Shown here piece by piece: positions 61,696-64,000 of a stretch of 64,000 bases of DNA (within the stretch, counting starts at the first letter, position 1; the number at the start of each line of letters is the position of its first letter). A model generated the notes under the pieces. It had not been told where the DNA came from. It worked only from the letters and a program-made list of their open reading frames with translations, and searched no databases. The DNA comes from Bacteroides sp. (GTDB lineage: Bacteria; Bacteroidota; Bacteroidia; Bacteroidales; Bacteroidaceae), in assembly GCA_023665805.1 (NCBI GenBank), contig JAMPDJ010000003.1, positions 62,001 to 126,000 of the forward strand, written 5' to 3'. The translations under genes were made by a program, and so were the position numbers.

Positions 61696-62964
61696 TTAAC
61701 GCACTATGGTCTGGGCACGATCAGGTCCTACGCTCACAATGCTAATGGGACGCTCCAATGCCTTTTCCAAATAATCCACATAGTCTTGGAAAGCCTTGGG
61801 GAACTGAGTGGCTGAGGTCATGCCAGTGAGATCCGTCTTCCAGCCAGGAATCTCCTCGTACACAGCCGTCCATCCCTCGGTATCATAGGGCATCTGTGTC
61901 GTGCTGACACCATCCTTTTCATAGGCAACGCAAACCTTGATGGTGTCAAATGTGTCCAGCACGTCACTCTTCATCATGATAAGCTGCGTAACACCGTTCA
62001 CCATGATTGCGTACTTGAGCGCAACAATGTCTACCCATCCGCAACGGCGGTTACGACCAGTGACAGCACCATACTCATGTCCTATCTCGCGAATCTTGTC
62101 ACCTGTCTCGTCAAACAACTCCACAGGAAAAGGGCCTGAGCCAACACGGGTACTGTAAGCCTTGAAGATACCGAATATCTCGCCTATACTGTTGGGAGCC
62201 ACGCCAAGCCCCGTGCAGACACCGCCAATACAGGTACTGGATGAACTAACGAAAGGATAAGTACCATGGTCTATGTCCAGCATAGTACCCTGGGCACCCT
62301 CGGCCAGGACGTTCTTACCTTCGGCCAACGCCTGATTTATTTCGGCCTCGGTGTCGCAAAGCGAGAATTGCTTCATGTATTCGATGCCAGCCATCCACTT
62401 GCTCTCCTCCTCCGTGAGATCGTAATCAGTGTAGTGCAGGTCACTCAGTATTTGCTCGTGTCGAGACTTCAAAGCCAGATACTTCTGCTCAAAATTATTT
62501 TCGATATCGCCTACACGAAGGCCTATACGACTGGCTTTGTCGCTATATGTAGGGCCTATGCCCTTGCCTGTGGTACCAACCTTGTCCTTTCCCTTGGCAG
62601 CCTCATAGGCACGGTCCAGCACCCGGTGGGTAGGCAATATCAGATGAGCACGGCGGCTGATGTGCAGACGAGTCTTCAAGTCATAGCCAGCATCCTCCAA
62701 CTCCATTGCCTCCGCCATGAAGAGATCCGGAGCTATGACACAACCATTGCCTATGATGTTAATCTTTCTCTCATCGAAAATACCGGAAGGAATGCTGCGC
62801 AGCACAAACTTCTTGCCCTCAAAGATGATGGTATGCCCGGCATTGGGACCACCAGCAAAGCGCGCCACCACATCGTAGCGCGGGGTGAACACATCCACGA
62901 CCTTTCCCTTTCCTTCATCACCGAATACAATGCCCAAAAGGGCATCAACTTTACCTTTTGCCAT
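61696..62964 (-). CDS. purA: Adenylosuccinate synthetase
   Basis: Converts IMP and aspartate, with GTP, to adenylosuccinate in AMP synthesis. The 422 residues begin with MAKGKVDALLGIVFGDEGKG (P-loop-like GDEGKGK with the catalytic Asp), then GGPNAGHTIIF with the catalytic His, TTGKGIGPTYSDKASR, the Arg-containing RVGSGPFPVE and GAVTGRNRRCGW. I chose ATG 62964, which fits family N termini; a GTG eight codons upstream is the alternative. Transcribed leftward toward uvrB. Confidence 0.95.
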   Translation of the reverse strand: MAKGKVDALLGIVFGDEGKGKVVDVFTPRYDVVARFAGGPNAGHTIIFEGKKFVLRSIPSGIFDERKINIIGNGCVIAPDLFMAEAMELEDAGYDLKTRLHISRRAHLILPTHRVLDRAYEAAKGKDKVGTTGKGIGPTYSDKASRIGLRVGDIENNFEQKYLALKSRHEQILSDLHYTDYDLTEEESKWMAGIEYMKQFSLCDTEAEINQALAEGKNVLAEGAQGTMLDIDHGTYPFVSSSSTCIGGVCTGLGVAPNSIGEIFGIFKAYSTRVGSGPFPVELFDETGDKIREIGHEYGAVTGRNRRCGWVDIVALKYAIMVNGVTQLIMMKSDVLDTFDTIKVCVAYEKDGVSTTQMPYDTEGWTAVYEEIPGWKTDLTGMTSATQFPKAFQDYVDYLEKALERPISIVSVGPDRAQTIVR

Positions 62965-63116
62965 ATTGTTATATTGGTTTGTAGCCACGTCATATCAGTC
63001 CATCCTTATGCCATTCCACACAGAGTGGTGATGATGACGAGGCATGAGTTTATATTGTTCTTGATTGTATTATCTTTTAGCTTATCATGCACTCATGAAA
63101 CAAGATGCCAGACGCA

Positions 63117-63680
63117 TTATATGGTTACCGATGTTCTTTCCCCCAAGGCTTCCATAGTCTGCATCACGGCCTTTCGCAAATATAGCGGCGCGTTTGCTCC
63201 AACAGCCATGGCATGATCACGAAGTTCTGCCTCGGAACGTGGCATGAGCGTACCTCCTTGCCGCAACAGCCGACACACGGTCAACCAGCCGCACAAGGCA
63301 GGCAACGCGGATGTCCCGGCAATCCACCGAAAGGCAATGTCCGTTGCCCACGGTTGTGGCAGAACCAATTCCATAGCCAACAACGATACAGTCTCCGGCG
63401 TGCTGGCTTCATGTACCCATATATCAGCAACCTCGGGCAGAAACTCAGACGGAGGTGTCAGCAGTATTCCCAAAAGCTGGCTCTCCCTGACATTCTCGCT
63501 CCATAACCGTTGCCCCAACTGCCTGTCATGCGGAAACTCCGCTGCAATGTTTCTCAGACGAGGCAACTCTATTCCCCACACCACATGATGCGGCATCCCG
63601 CCTCCACGCATTTGCGCAGAAGCAATACCATTCATGTTGGCACGCAGCTCCTTTTTTATATTACGAATAGTCTCTTCCAT
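63117..63680 (-). CDS. DNA alkylation repair (AlkD-like) HEAT-repeat protein
   Basis: A 187-residue all-helical protein. The pattern GMPHHVVWGIELPRLRNIAA, then LGQRLWSENVRESQLLGILL and FLPEVADIWVHEASTPETVS, matches the helical repeats of AlkD-type DNA glycosylases that remove alkylated purines. The C-terminal LRKAVMQTMEALGER is also helical. It is shorter than Bacillus AlkD (about 235 residues) and I cannot point to a catalytic Asp with certainty, so the activity is not proven. It overlaps the upstream peptidase gene by 20 bp. Confidence 0.65.
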   Translation of the reverse strand: MEETIRNIKKELRANMNGIASAQMRGGGMPHHVVWGIELPRLRNIAAEFPHDRQLGQRLWSENVRESQLLGILLTPPSEFLPEVADIWVHEASTPETVSLLAMELVLPQPWATDIAFRWIAGTSALPALCGWLTVCRLLRQGGTLMPRSEAELRDHAMAVGANAPLYLRKAVMQTMEALGERTSVTI

Positions 63681-64000
63681 ATCTCAGCATCTGCTCGTCA
63701 TAGGTCTCGTCATAAGCAATGGAAACATCCACCACGTTACCGTCAGCATCCTTGACGGCAGTATAACGTGGATTGATAAATCCCTTGTATGGTGCCAAAT
63801 CCAAAGCCTTGTATCGTGTCAGAACTTCCCTGTGCAAGGTTTCGTCCACATCCACACCGTATTTCTCCACCATTGCAGCAGCGGCAGCAGTGTCACCTTC
63901 GCTCTTTATCCGCTGTATCTCTGACAGTAACTGTCCGATGTATTGCCGCAGGGTTGCATAGTCATGTACGATAAGCCGAGTCTTGCCTTTCAAGCGAGTC
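63661..64000 (-). CDS. Dipeptidyl peptidase III-like (M49) protein, C-terminal part only
   Basis: The C-terminal 113 residues of a larger protein running off the right edge of the window; the frame stays open to base 64000, so no start is visible. The stretch LRQYIGQLLSEIQRIKSEGD, followed by YGVDVDETLHREVLTRYKAL and APYKGFINPRYTAV, resembles the end of Bacteroidales DPP III-family zinc peptidases. The zinc motif (HEXXGH) would lie outside the window. The gene overlaps the AlkD-like gene by 20 bp, suggesting co-transcription. Confidence 0.65.
   Translation of the reverse strand, partial: TRLKGKTRLIVHDYATLRQYIGQLLSEIQRIKSEGDTAAAAAMVEKYGVDVDETLHREVLTRYKALDLAPYKGFINPRYTAVKDADGNVVDVSIAYDETYDEQMLRYGRDYS

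Overview
The window looks like chromosomal DNA of a member of the Bacteroidota, most likely order Bacteroidales and close to Prevotella. Four observations point there. Promoters match the TTTG-N19-21-TAnnTTTG form of that phylum. Ribosome binding sites are weak. There is a short protein ending in a type IX secretion (T9SS) type B sorting domain, and two secreted enzymes end in the short GIxIxNGKKxxV-like tail common in Prevotella. The Bacteroidota-type RpoZ/DUF4293 pair sits beside bamD. Base composition is roughly balanced except for a more AT-rich island at about 25.3-29.5 kb.

Layout. 0-9.2 kb: 3' part of a phosphohexomutase (cut by the window edge), a secreted beta-propeller glycosidase-like protein, manA, a LuxR-type regulator, an MsbA-like ABC exporter and a WecA-like undecaprenyl-phosphate sugar-1-phosphate transferase. 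9.3-15.1 kb: tRNA-Lys(CTT) and a leftward block guaA-ftsY-rimO-HU-(HU::TM::LysM fusion). 15.9-21.8 kb: M64 metallopeptidase, nth, pgk, a solute-binding-like lipoprotein and a TPR protein. 21.8-25.3 kb: leftward map-tsaD-C10 cysteine protease. 25.8-29.0 kb: a 6S-like structured RNA followed by a three-gene bactoprenol-linked glycosylation cassette (GT-C, GtrA, GtrB). 29.0-42.8 kb: leftward PD40 protein, a fused Nfn-type flavin/iron-sulfur oxidoreductase, serS, a GH20 hexosaminidase and addAB. 43.5-56.5 kb: panB, a DPE2-like malQ, mntP, a second GH20 with a serine-type sulfatase, uvrA and the T9SS CTD protein. 56.6-64 kb: outer-membrane barrel, DUF4293, rpoZ, bamD, uvrB, purA, an AlkD-like protein and the C-terminal end of a DPP III-like peptidase.

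Most genes are housekeeping: nucleotide synthesis (guaA, purA), DNA repair (nth, addAB, uvrA, uvrB), protein maturation and translation (map, tsaD, rimO, serS, tRNA), and envelope (bamD, MsbA-like, WecA-like). Host-glycan and protein scavenging is represented by two GH20 enzymes, a sulfatase, an M64 and a C10 peptidase.

The least explained content is intergenic. Three divergent intergenic regions (about 15.4, 25.6 and 43.2 kb) each carry four to five copies of a 15-bp dyad, consensus GACaATAgTATtGTC, repeated with a strict 23-bp period; I do not recognise this family. A roughly 200-bp inverted-repeat element (MITE-like) occurs in three good copies (29.2, 43.0, 61.4 kb) plus one decayed remnant, and the 29.2-kb copy is nested inside a second inverted-repeat element. 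Long, nearly perfect hairpins lie at four convergent gene junctions.
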